From: Sphaerospermopsis sp. SIO1G1
GTDB lineage: Bacteria; Cyanobacteriota; Cyanobacteriia; Cyanobacteriales; Nostocaceae
Direction: 5' to 3'
NCBI GenBank assembly: GCA_010672785.1
Contig: JAAHFX010000015.1
Location: 1-64,000 of the forward strand
Length of the DNA: 64,000 bases
The position numbers and the translations under genes were made by a program. Of this stretch, positions 36,323-44,800 are shown piece after piece (positions within the stretch are counted from its first letter, which is position 1; every line of letters starts with the position of its first letter). Below the pieces are notes generated by a model, which saw nothing but the letters and a program-made list of their open reading frames with translations, was not told the DNA's origin and searched no databases.

Positions 36323-37993
36323 GTGACAACATTTAATACGGTACTAAACAAACCCGACAACGGAATAACATACTCCAACATCTCCAACCATCAAATTCAA
36401 ACTTGGAAAGGTTCAACAAACTGCGTAGCTTTTGAAAATAACACCATCAAAGAAAAACTACTCACCCTCAACCAACCCTGTCACATAGTCAAAATAGACA
36501 GAAAAATCGGCATAACCAACGACGGATATTTAACACCAACAAACAACCTAAATTCCCCAGAAGCAGAACTATTAATATCATTACCACCCGTAGCACTGCA
36601 ACAATTTGGCGACTCCAACTTTCTCAAATTTCATAACGTCAAATATGCCTACATGACAGGTGCAATGGCGGGAGGAATTGCATCAGAAGAAATGATCATC
36701 GCCCTGGGTAAAAATCAAATTCTCGGTTCATTTGGTGCAGGTGGTTTACCTCCAGAACGCCTAGAAACTGCCATTAAAAATATTCAAGCGGCTTTACCAA
36801 ATGGACCTTATTGCTTCAATTTAATTCACAGTCCCAACGAACCAGCAATAGAAAAAAAAGCCGTAGAATTATATCTAAAATATGATGTCACCACCGTCGA
36901 AGCATCAGCATTTTTAGACCTTACTCCCAACATTGTTTATTATCGTATTGCTGGATTAAGTTTAAATTCCAATCAGCAAATAGAAATTAAAAATAAGGTC
37001 ATCGCCAAAATTTCCCGGCGGGAAGTTGCCACCAAATTTATGCAGCCACCCCCAGAAAGAATGGTAAAGGAATTACTTGAACAAGGTTTAATTAGCCAAC
37101 TCCAAGCTAACTTAGCCAGCAAAATTCCTATGGCTGATGATATTACCGTGGAAGCTGATTCTGGCGGTCATACAGATAATCGTCCTTTGGTATGTTTACT
37201 CCCTTCAATTATTAGTTTGAGAGACGAAATTCAAGCTAAATATAATTACGAAAAAACCATCAGAGTAGGAGTAGCAGGAGGAATTAGTACACCAGAATCT
37301 GCTCTCGCAGCTTTTATGATGGGTGCTGCTTATGTTGTCACTGGTTCTATCAATCAATCCTGTATTGAATCGGGAGCTTGTACACATACCAAAAAAATAT
37401 TAGCACAAGCAGAAATGGCAGATGTCATGATGGCACCTGCGGCGGATATGTTTGAAATGGGAGTAAAATTACAGGTGTTAAAACGGGGAACAATGTTTCC
37501 CATGCGGGCGCAAAAACTATATGAATTATACCGCACTTATGACTCTATTGATGCTATTCCTCAAGCAGAAAGAGATAAGTTAGAAAAACAAATCTTCCGC
37601 AAAACTATTGCTGAAGTTTGGGAAGGAACAGCAGCTTATTTATCCCATAAAAGTCCTGAAAAATTGGGTAAAGCTGTAAATAATCCTAAATTAAAAATGG
37701 CGTTAATTTTCCGCTGGTATTTAGGCTTATCTTCACGCTGGTCTAGCAGTGGTGAAAAAGGTAGAGAAGTAGATTATCAAATTTGGTGTGGTCCCGCTAT
37801 GGGCAGTTTTAACGACTGGGTACGTGGTTCTTATTTAGCAACACCAGAAAACCGCCATGTTGTTGATATTGCTAATCACATCATGTTAGGAACTGCCTTT
37901 TTATATCGCATTCAAAGCTTAAAATTTCAGGGTTTGCAAATTCCTAGTTTCTATAGTCAATATCAACCTGTTAATTCCACATTAGAGGTGTAA
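36323..37993 (+). CDS. PfaD-type FMN-dependent trans-enoyl reductase of heterocyst glycolipid synthase
   Basis: Reduces the enoyl group on the growing chain. The 556-residue protein is a TIM barrel of the 2-nitropropane dioxygenase/PfaD class, with GAMAGGIASEEM near the start, the GSFGAGGLPPE loop, DSGGHTDNRPL, and the FMN phosphate-binding RVGVAGGISTPESALAAF. The start is set at GTG 36323: AAGGA lies at 36308-36312 with a 10-bp spacing, and the frame upstream only extends into an interspersed repeat. It ends 3 bp before hglB. In Anabaena PCC 7120 the gene at this place is alr5356. Confidence 0.88.
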   Translation: MTTFNTVLNKPDNGITYSNISNHQIQTWKGSTNCVAFENNTIKEKLLTLNQPCHIVKIDRKIGITNDGYLTPTNNLNSPEAELLISLPPVALQQFGDSNFLKFHNVKYAYMTGAMAGGIASEEMIIALGKNQILGSFGAGGLPPERLETAIKNIQAALPNGPYCFNLIHSPNEPAIEKKAVELYLKYDVTTVEASAFLDLTPNIVYYRIAGLSLNSNQQIEIKNKVIAKISRREVATKFMQPPPERMVKELLEQGLISQLQANLASKIPMADDITVEADSGGHTDNRPLVCLLPSIISLRDEIQAKYNYEKTIRVGVAGGISTPESALAAFMMGAAYVVTGSINQSCIESGACTHTKKILAQAEMADVMMAPAADMFEMGVKLQVLKRGTMFPMRAQKLYELYRTYDSIDAIPQAERDKLEKQIFRKTIAEVWEGTAAYLSHKSPEKLGKAVNNPKLKMALIFRWYLGLSSRWSSSGEKGREVDYQIWCGPAMGSFNDWVRGSYLATPENRHVVDIANHIMLGTAFLYRIQSLKFQGLQIPSFYSQYQPVNSTLEV

Positions 37994-37996
37994 AAA

Positions 37997-39490
37997 ATGA
38001 GTTTAACAACTACCTATTCTGCGGAACAAATTCAAGAATTTATGGTGTCTAAACTGGCAGAAGTGCTAGAAGTCACTCCAGCAGAAATAGATGTGAATGA
38101 GCATTTAGAAAATTATGGTTTAGATTCTGCTCAAGCGATGACTATTATCAGTCAATTGGAGAATTTATTAGGTTTTAAGCCTTCTCCAGTTTTACTGTGG
38201 CATTATCCCACCATTGCCAAATTATCTCAACGTTTATCAGAAGAAAATCAAGACACATCTACAACTAAAGATAGTAAAACTACTACTCCAATATTGGATT
38301 TAGGAGCAGAAGCTGTACTTGACTCTAATATAATCCCAGAGGGTAATAACAAAGTTGATGTTACTAATCCTAAAAACATCTTCTTAACAGGGGGGACTGG
38401 TTATCTAGGTGCATTTATTATCAAGGAATTATTAGTAGAAACCCAAGCAACTATTTATTGTTTGGTGCGTGCTACTGATGTTGCAGAAGCTAAAAGCAAA
38501 TTAGAAAAAAACCTCCAGCAATATGCAATTTGGGATGAGAAATATAGTCAAAGACTCATTCCCATTGTCGGTGATTTAGCTCAACCATTTTTAGGAATGG
38601 GGGAAGCACAATTTATAGAATTATCTGCTAACATTGATACCATTTATCATAGTGCTGCATTACTGAATTACGTCTATCCTTACTCAGCATTAAAAACAGC
38701 AAATGTATTAGGAACTCAGGAAGTTATTAGGTTAGCTTGTAAAACCAAAGTTAAACCTTTACATTACGTTTCTAGTGTAGCTGTTTTTGAATCTAACGCT
38801 TATGCTGGTCAGGTAGTTAAAGAAAATGATAGCTTTGATCATTGGCAAGGTATTTTCTTAGGTTACTCACAAACAAAATGGGTTTCTGAGAAACTAGTGA
38901 AAATTGCTGGGGAGAGAGGATTACCTATTACAATTTATCGCCCACCTTTAATTGCTGGTGATAGTAAAACAGGCATTTGTAACACCCATGATTTCATTAA
39001 TTTAATGATTAAAGGTTGCTTACAAATGGGGAGTTTCCCAGATGTAGATTATATGCTAGATATGTCACCTGTAGACTATGTAAGTCAGGCAGTTGTGTAC
39101 TTATCTAGACAGGAAAAATCCATTACTCAAGCTTTCCATTTGCAACACCCCCAACCTGCTTCTTTAAAATCTTTGGTGGAATGGATACGCACTTTTGGCT
39201 TTAAATTAGAAATGATTCCTTACGAACAGTGGCAAGATCAATTAATCAATAATGTCACTGACCAAGAGAATCCATTATACACCCTAAAACCATTTTTATT
39301 AGAGCGTTGGTCTGAGGAACAAATTACAATTCCTGATTTGTACTTACAAACTAGAAGACCAATTATTAGTTGTGAGGCGACCCTAGAAGCACTAACAGGA
39401 AGTTCCATAGTTTGTCCAGAAATTGATTCCCAACTATTGATGACTTATACCTCCTATTTAATGCAAGCAGGTTTTCTCAGTTTGGTTTAA
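37997..39490 (+). CDS. hglB: ACP-thioester reductase HglB (HetM)
   Basis: Releases the finished chain from the synthase by reducing the thioester. The 497-residue protein has an N-terminal acyl carrier domain with phosphopantetheine Ser44 in YGLDSAQAM (about 5-85). The C-terminal NADPH-dependent thioester reductase domain (about 125-490) has NIFLTGGTGYLGAFI, VSSVAVF and the YSQTK catalytic motif (FLGYSQTKWVSEK). This is the classic HetM/HglB layout. It follows the PfaD-type gene by 3 bp and is closed off by a strong hairpin at 39497-39553. Confidence 0.92.
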   Translation: MSLTTTYSAEQIQEFMVSKLAEVLEVTPAEIDVNEHLENYGLDSAQAMTIISQLENLLGFKPSPVLLWHYPTIAKLSQRLSEENQDTSTTKDSKTTTPILDLGAEAVLDSNIIPEGNNKVDVTNPKNIFLTGGTGYLGAFIIKELLVETQATIYCLVRATDVAEAKSKLEKNLQQYAIWDEKYSQRLIPIVGDLAQPFLGMGEAQFIELSANIDTIYHSAALLNYVYPYSALKTANVLGTQEVIRLACKTKVKPLHYVSSVAVFESNAYAGQVVKENDSFDHWQGIFLGYSQTKWVSEKLVKIAGERGLPITIYRPPLIAGDSKTGICNTHDFINLMIKGCLQMGSFPDVDYMLDMSPVDYVSQAVVYLSRQEKSITQAFHLQHPQPASLKSLVEWIRTFGFKLEMIPYEQWQDQLINNVTDQENPLYTLKPFLLERWSEEQITIPDLYLQTRRPIISCEATLEALTGSSIVCPEIDSQLLMTYTSYLMQAGFLSLV

Positions 39491-39496
39491 TTTTTG

Positions 39497-39558
39497 GGTA
39501 TTGCTGATTGAGAGTATGATTTTTTCAAGTTCATACTTAAATTTAGCAATACCAATTT
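39497..39558 (+). terminator. hairpin terminator after hglB
   Basis: GGTATTGCT (39497-39505) pairs with AGCAATACC (39545-39553), and an inner AGTATGA pairs with TCATACT, giving a long imperfect stem right after the hglB stop, followed by AATTTTT. It probably ends the hgl transcript before the separate SDR gene. Confidence 0.7.
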
Positions 39559-39619
39559 TTGTACACAATTTTAGGTAATTTATATCTATTAAATTATCAG
39601 GGTATCATCATGAAATTGC

Positions 39620-39625
39620 TATAAT
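39620..39625 (+). promoter_or_regulatory. candidate -10 box of the hetN-position SDR gene
   Basis: A perfect TATAAT lies 26 bp upstream of the SDR start codon. No good -35 box is seen at the usual distance, so either an activator or an alternative sigma factor would be needed. Confidence 0.4.
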
Positions 39626-39651
39626 ATGAGGGTAATATCACCATTCTTAAT

Positions 39652-40455
39652 ATGCAAACCCAAACTCCAATTCAGTGTAAAGAAACTGCTTTAATTACTG
39701 GAGCAGCTAGTGGAATTGGCTACGAATTAGCTTGTATTTTTGCAGCGAAAAATTACGATTTAGTTTTGGTAGATAGGAATGAGTTTAAATTACTAGAAAT
39801 CGCTATTGATTTTAAGGAGAAATTCGATACACTTGTAACAACAATAATTAAAGATTTATCTGTACCTTCATCATCAGCAGAAATATTTGCAGAACTGCAA
39901 AAAGACCAGATTAAAGTTGATGTTTTAGTTAATAATGCTGGTTTTGGGACTTACGGTTTATTTAATGAAACTAACTTAATCACTGAGTTAGAAATGTTGC
40001 AAGTCAATTTAGTTTGTTTAACCCATTTGACTAAATTGTTCCTCAAAGATATGGTCAATCAAGGTAAGGGTAGAATCTTAAATGTCTCCTCTGCTGCTGC
40101 TTTTCAACCAGGGCCTTTAATGGCGGTCTATTTTGCTAGTAAGGCTTATGTTTTATCTTTTTCTGAAGCGATCGCTAATGAATTAGAAAATACAGGTGTA
40201 AATGTTACCGTTTTGTGTCCAGGTTCAACAGTTTCTGCATTTCATGAACGCACAGGAATGGCAAATTCTAAATTGTTAAAAGGTAAAAATATGATGGATG
40301 CTAAAACTGTTGCCCAAATGGGATACGATGGATTAATGAAAGGTCAAACAATTGTTGTTCCTGGGTTAGTTAATAAAATTCTTGCTAAACTTGTAGGATT
40401 TTTCCCTAGAAATTGGGTGACAAAAGTTGTCAGAAGTATGCAGGAAGATAAGTAA
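39652..40455 (+). CDS. short-chain dehydrogenase at the hetN position (RGSGR motif absent)
   Basis: SDR of 267 residues with the NADP loop LITGAASGIGYELA, NNAGFG, Ser in LNVSSAAAF and the catalytic YFASK. In Anabaena PCC 7120 this place, after hglB, is held by hetN, whose product limits heterocyst differentiation through an internal RGSGR sequence. Here the equivalent stretch, just before the catalytic Ser strand, reads Q137-G-K-G-R141. It may be a diverged HetN, or another SDR such as a ketoreductase for glycolipid synthesis. The symbol is withheld for that reason. It has its own -10-like box and is separated from hglB by a hairpin. Confidence 0.8.
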   Translation: MQTQTPIQCKETALITGAASGIGYELACIFAAKNYDLVLVDRNEFKLLEIAIDFKEKFDTLVTTIIKDLSVPSSSAEIFAELQKDQIKVDVLVNNAGFGTYGLFNETNLITELEMLQVNLVCLTHLTKLFLKDMVNQGKGRILNVSSAAAFQPGPLMAVYFASKAYVLSFSEAIANELENTGVNVTVLCPGSTVSAFHERTGMANSKLLKGKNMMDAKTVAQMGYDGLMKGQTIVVPGLVNKILAKLVGFFPRNWVTKVVRSMQEDK

Positions 40456-40472
40456 AATTAGTAGGTAAATCT

Positions 40473-40537
40473 AGATCCCCGACTTCTACTTTTAATTAAA
40501 AATTTATTGCTCAGATAATCAAAGAAGTCGGGGATCT
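40473..40537. repeat. 65-bp hairpin repeat, second copy (AGATCCCCGACTTCT family)
   Basis: Arms AGATCCCCGACTTCT (40473-40487) and AGAAGTCGGGGATCT (40523-40537) are identical to those at 14199-14263. Here it lies between the convergent SDR and cyanophycinase-like genes and could work as a two-way transcription stop. Confidence 0.88.
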
Positions 40538-40560
40538 GATCCCTAGATATTCTCAATTAC

Positions 40561-41616
40561 TTAATCATTGTTTTCAGACTCATTAACTATATGACGTTTG
40601 AACCCAGAATATCCATCAGTAGTAAACCAATATTCCCAACTTCCACCTTTAGCATCTGACCAATTATTCAAATCAAAATATCCACTTCCTTCCGGTGTGC
40701 CAGCAATTCTATAAACTTTCACCGCTTGACCATTATTATTCCAAATTAACGGTTGATCCCGTTCTACTTTTTCTGGTAATGCACCATTTGTTTGTAGAAA
40801 ATAAGCATCTTGTCCTTTATCTTCACCATTACCAAATACTTTAGCAATTCCCTTTTCATCAATTGCCACAAATGCCCCTTCTTCTAAACCAATAGCAAAA
40901 ACCTCCAAACGATTAGTATCATAAACAACTCTAGCTAATAAACCAAAAATTCGTCCATATCTAGGTTCAGGATGATTGCGATTTACTCGGTCTAAATGAG
41001 TATCAGTAATGACTTTTTTTAGATATGGAACTCTAATAAAATCACTGCGATAAATATCTTTTGTATTGTGATGAAAGGGATTATTTAAAATTTCTGAACT
41101 GATAATCCCCCGATGAGAAGGTACATAATAATAATCTCCTAAAATTGCCATTCCTGCACTAGTTCCAGCGATAGGAATCTTCTTTTCATTAACTAAATAA
41201 TTTAGTTCATCTTCTACTTTTGTTCCTTCCCAATAATCTTCATAGGCATTTTGATCACCACCAGCAATAAATATTGCGTCTGCTTCCCGTAAATATTCAA
41301 TCACTTCTAAATCATCTGCTGCATCTCGACTATCAATAGAAAGCTCCGCCGCAGAATTAATTAAATCTCGATAATATTCACATACCCAGTCAGCTTGTCT
41401 ACCAATTCCCCCGGTTCTAAGAATTAATAAGTTACCTTTATCTGCACGTTTTAAAAACCATTGGGTAGCTGCATCTTCTCCCGATTTTTTGCCCTCTGCA
41501 CCACCAATTAATAAAATACCAGGAGTTGGTTTAGCCGATGTTTTTTCCCATCTTCCACATTCTTTTAAATAGTCAAAGTCTGTGTCCAAGTCTCTATCAA
41601 AATCTCGTCTTGACAT
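40561..41616 (-). CDS. cyanophycinase-like serine peptidase (S51 family)
   Basis: Predicted exopeptidase related to cyanophycinase, which splits the nitrogen-storage polymer cyanophycin to β-Asp-Arg dipeptides. The 351-residue protein has the class I amidotransferase-like fold: ILLIGGAEGKKSGEDAAT at the start, FIAGGDQNAYEDYW, the nucleophile elbow GTSAGMA, and TDTHLDRVNR downstream. A C-terminal extension of ~80 residues goes beyond usual cyanophycinases. The start is ATG 41616, because AAAGGTG directly overlaps the upstream GTG/ATG codons and fits this ATG best. Cyanophycin turnover matters at heterocyst poles, so the location beside hgl genes is suggestive, but the exact substrate is not proven. 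Confidence 0.8.
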   Translation of the reverse strand: MSRRDFDRDLDTDFDYLKECGRWEKTSAKPTPGILLIGGAEGKKSGEDAATQWFLKRADKGNLLILRTGGIGRQADWVCEYYRDLINSAAELSIDSRDAADDLEVIEYLREADAIFIAGGDQNAYEDYWEGTKVEDELNYLVNEKKIPIAGTSAGMAILGDYYYVPSHRGIISSEILNNPFHHNTKDIYRSDFIRVPYLKKVITDTHLDRVNRNHPEPRYGRIFGLLARVVYDTNRLEVFAIGLEEGAFVAIDEKGIAKVFGNGEDKGQDAYFLQTNGALPEKVERDQPLIWNNNGQAVKVYRIAGTPEGSGYFDLNNWSDAKGGSWEYWFTTDGYSGFKRHIVNESENND

Positions 41617-41702
41617 AAACATCACCTTTACTACTTATTGAGAATGACAAATATTGATGATTTTTTATGTTCAAATAATACTTTTTTATATATAATTAAT
41701 AT

Positions 41703-41747
41703 TTTTGTCAGAATCAGGATAACCAGGATTAAAGGATTTACAGGATT
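41703..41747. repeat. left copy of a ~45-bp interspersed repeat flanking the TIR-WD40 gene
   Basis: The stretch contains GTCAGAATCAGGATAACCAG and GATTTACAGGATTG. The reverse complement of 46216-46262 matches it closely (GTCTGAATCAGGATATCCAG), so the two form an inverted pair around the TIR-WD40 gene. Related AGGATT-rich repeats are common in filamentous cyanobacteria. Confidence 0.7.
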
Positions 41748-41887
41748 GTTATTTGAATATTAACAAATATGGTTTTTATTATATTTATGATCATACTCTC
41801 AGGTAATTAAATCATTTCCTACACAGTTTGATCCAAAATTGCTATAAAGGAGAATAGCATCTATCCTGATTATAAGAACCACTAATA

Positions 41888-44800
41888 ATGAACTTATACA
41901 ATGCTTTCATTTCCTATGGACGTGCAGATAGTAAAGCATTTGCTACAAAACTACATGAAAATCTCAAAGCTCAGGGTTTAAACATCTGGTTTGATCAAGA
42001 AGACATCCCCCTAGCGGTAGATTTTCAAGAACAAATAGATGATGGTATTTCTAAAGCTGATAATTTCATCTTTATCATTGCTCCCCATTCTGTCAACTCT
42101 CCCTATTGTTTAAAAGAAATTGAACTAGCAGTTAAATTCAAAAAAAGAATAATTCCCTTACTTCATGTTGAAGAAATTAGTTATCAAACTTGGCAAAAAC
42201 GGAATCCTGGAAAAACAGAAGCAGATTGGGAAGAATATCAAAAGTTAGGAAAACACTCTAGTTTTATCAACATTCATCCAGAAATTAGTAGAATTAACTG
42301 GGTTTACTTCCGGGAAGAAATTGACGATTTTGATACTTCTTTAACTGGGTTAATTTCAGCAATTCACAAACATGAAGATTATGTTAGACAACACACCGAA
42401 ATTTTATTACAAGCATTAGAATGGCAACTTAACCAACAACAAACTAACTATTTATTAGTAGGAGAAGCAAGACAAAAAGCGGAAACTTGGTTAAAACAAA
42501 GATTTACAACTGAACAACCACCCTGTCTTCCGACAGATTTACATTGTGAATTTATTTGTGAAAGTATTAAAAATTCTCATAATTTACTTACTCAGGTTTT
42601 CTTAGTATCCTCAGAACAAGATGATGAGATAAAAGAGAAAATCAGAACCACCTTAATGCGAGAAAGTATTACAGTTTGGACAAATAAACGAGATATTAAA
42701 ACCGGGAGTGAATTTAACGAAGCAATCAATCAAGGAATTGCAGGAGCGGATAATTTTGTATATTTAATATCTGAGTATTGTCTAAAATCTGAATCATGTC
42801 AACAAGAATTAAATCAAGCGTTAGCAAACAATAAACGAATTATTCCGTTATTATTAGAAAACGTAGATTTACAATCAATTCACCCAGAATTAAAGAAATT
42901 ACAATTTATAGATTTTACTACATCAGATAACGAAGAGAAATATAATCTCAGCACCGATAAACTATTGCAGCAACTCAAAACCGAATCTTCCTATTATGAA
43001 AATCATAAACTGTTATTAGTCAAAGCTAGAAAATGGCAAAGACAAAACCAAAACCCTAGTTTATTATTACGGGGTTATAACCTCCAATATTTTGAAAGTT
43101 GGTTCAAAGTCGCTCAACAAAGTCAAAATTATCCACCCTTACCTATTCAATCAGAATTTATCAATGCTAGTTTAAATAAACCAGAAGGATATTCCTTAGA
43201 AGTCTTTATATCCTATTCCCGGACAGATTCAGACTTAGCCAGAAAATTAAATGATGCTTTACAGGAATTAGGAAAAACGACCTGGTTTGACCAAGAAAGT
43301 ATTGCCACAGGAACAGATTTTCAACAAGAAATATGTCATGGAATTAAGATTTCCAATAACTTCGTATTTATCATTTCTCCCAAATCTGTAAACTCTCCCT
43401 ATTGTGCAGATGAAGTTGAATATGCGTGTAAATTAAATAAACGGATTGTTACTATCTTACATCGTCCTTTGTCAGCAGAGGATAAACAGAAATTACCATC
43501 AGCATTAGCAGCAATACAATGGTTAGATTTTAATAAACATGATGGGGGATTTTACGCTAATTTTAACGAATTGGTGAGGACGTTAGATACCGATAGAGAA
43601 CATATTAGAAGTCATACCAAATGGTCACAACGGGCGTTGGAATGGGAGGAGAAAAATAAGAGTGAAGATTTGTTATTAAGAGGGAGTGAATTTGCAGTTG
43701 CTGAGGAATGGTTGAAGACAGCGGAAACAGAAAATAAAAATCCGCCAGCTACGAAATTACAGAGGGAATATATTGATAAAAGTCGGGAAGTTATAGAAGC
43801 AGGAGATAAGAAAGAAAAACGGCAGATATTGATTTTAAGGTCATTGTTGGTAGGAGCAAGTGTGGCATTATTAGGGGCAATGGGAGCAAGTTTTATTGCT
43901 GTCTCTCAATCTCATGAAGCCAAAAAACAATTACTACTAGCAGAATACAACCAAGCCGAATCTTTAGGACGATATTCCCAATCTCTGATGAATGAAAATA
44001 AAGACTTGGAAGCATTTATCACAGCAATTAAAGCTGGAAAAACCTTGCACAGTCAAAAAGCAACTAATGTAGAAGTTTTCAATAGTTTACATAAAGTTCT
44101 GATTGAGGGTAGAGAACGTAACCGCCTAGAAGGTCATCAGGATGCTGTCTGGGGTGTGAGTTTCAGCCCCGACGGAAAAACCATTGCTACTGCTTCATTG
44201 GACGGTACAGCCCGGTTGTGGAATTTAAATGGTCAACTCCTGCAAGAATTTAAAGGACATGGGAGTCCTGTCAATAGTGTGAGTTTCAGCCCCGACGGAC
44301 AAACCATTGCTACTGCATCATCTGACGATACAGCTCGGTTGTGGAATTTAAAGGGTGAACTGCTCCAAGTGTTCAAAGGTCATCAGAGTTATGTTTTAAG
44401 TGTGAGTTTCAGCCCCGACGGACAAACCATTGCTACTGCTTCTGGGGACTATACAGCCCGGTTGTGGAATTTAAAGGGTGAACTGCTTCAAGAATTCATT
44501 GGTCATCAGAGTTTTGTCACAAGTGTGAGTTTCAGCCCCGACGGACAAACCATTGCTACTGCATCATCTGACGATACAGCCCGGTTGTGGAATTTAAAGG
44601 GTGAACTGCTGCAAGAATTTAAAGGTCATCAGGATGCTGTCTGGGGTGTGAGTTTCAGCCCCGACGGACAAACCATTGCTACTGCATCATCTGACGATAC
44701 AGCCCGGTTATGGAACTTAAACGGTCAACTCCGGCAAGAGTTCAAAGGTCATCGGATTTCTTTCATAAGTGTGAGTTTCAGCCCCGACGGACAAACCATT

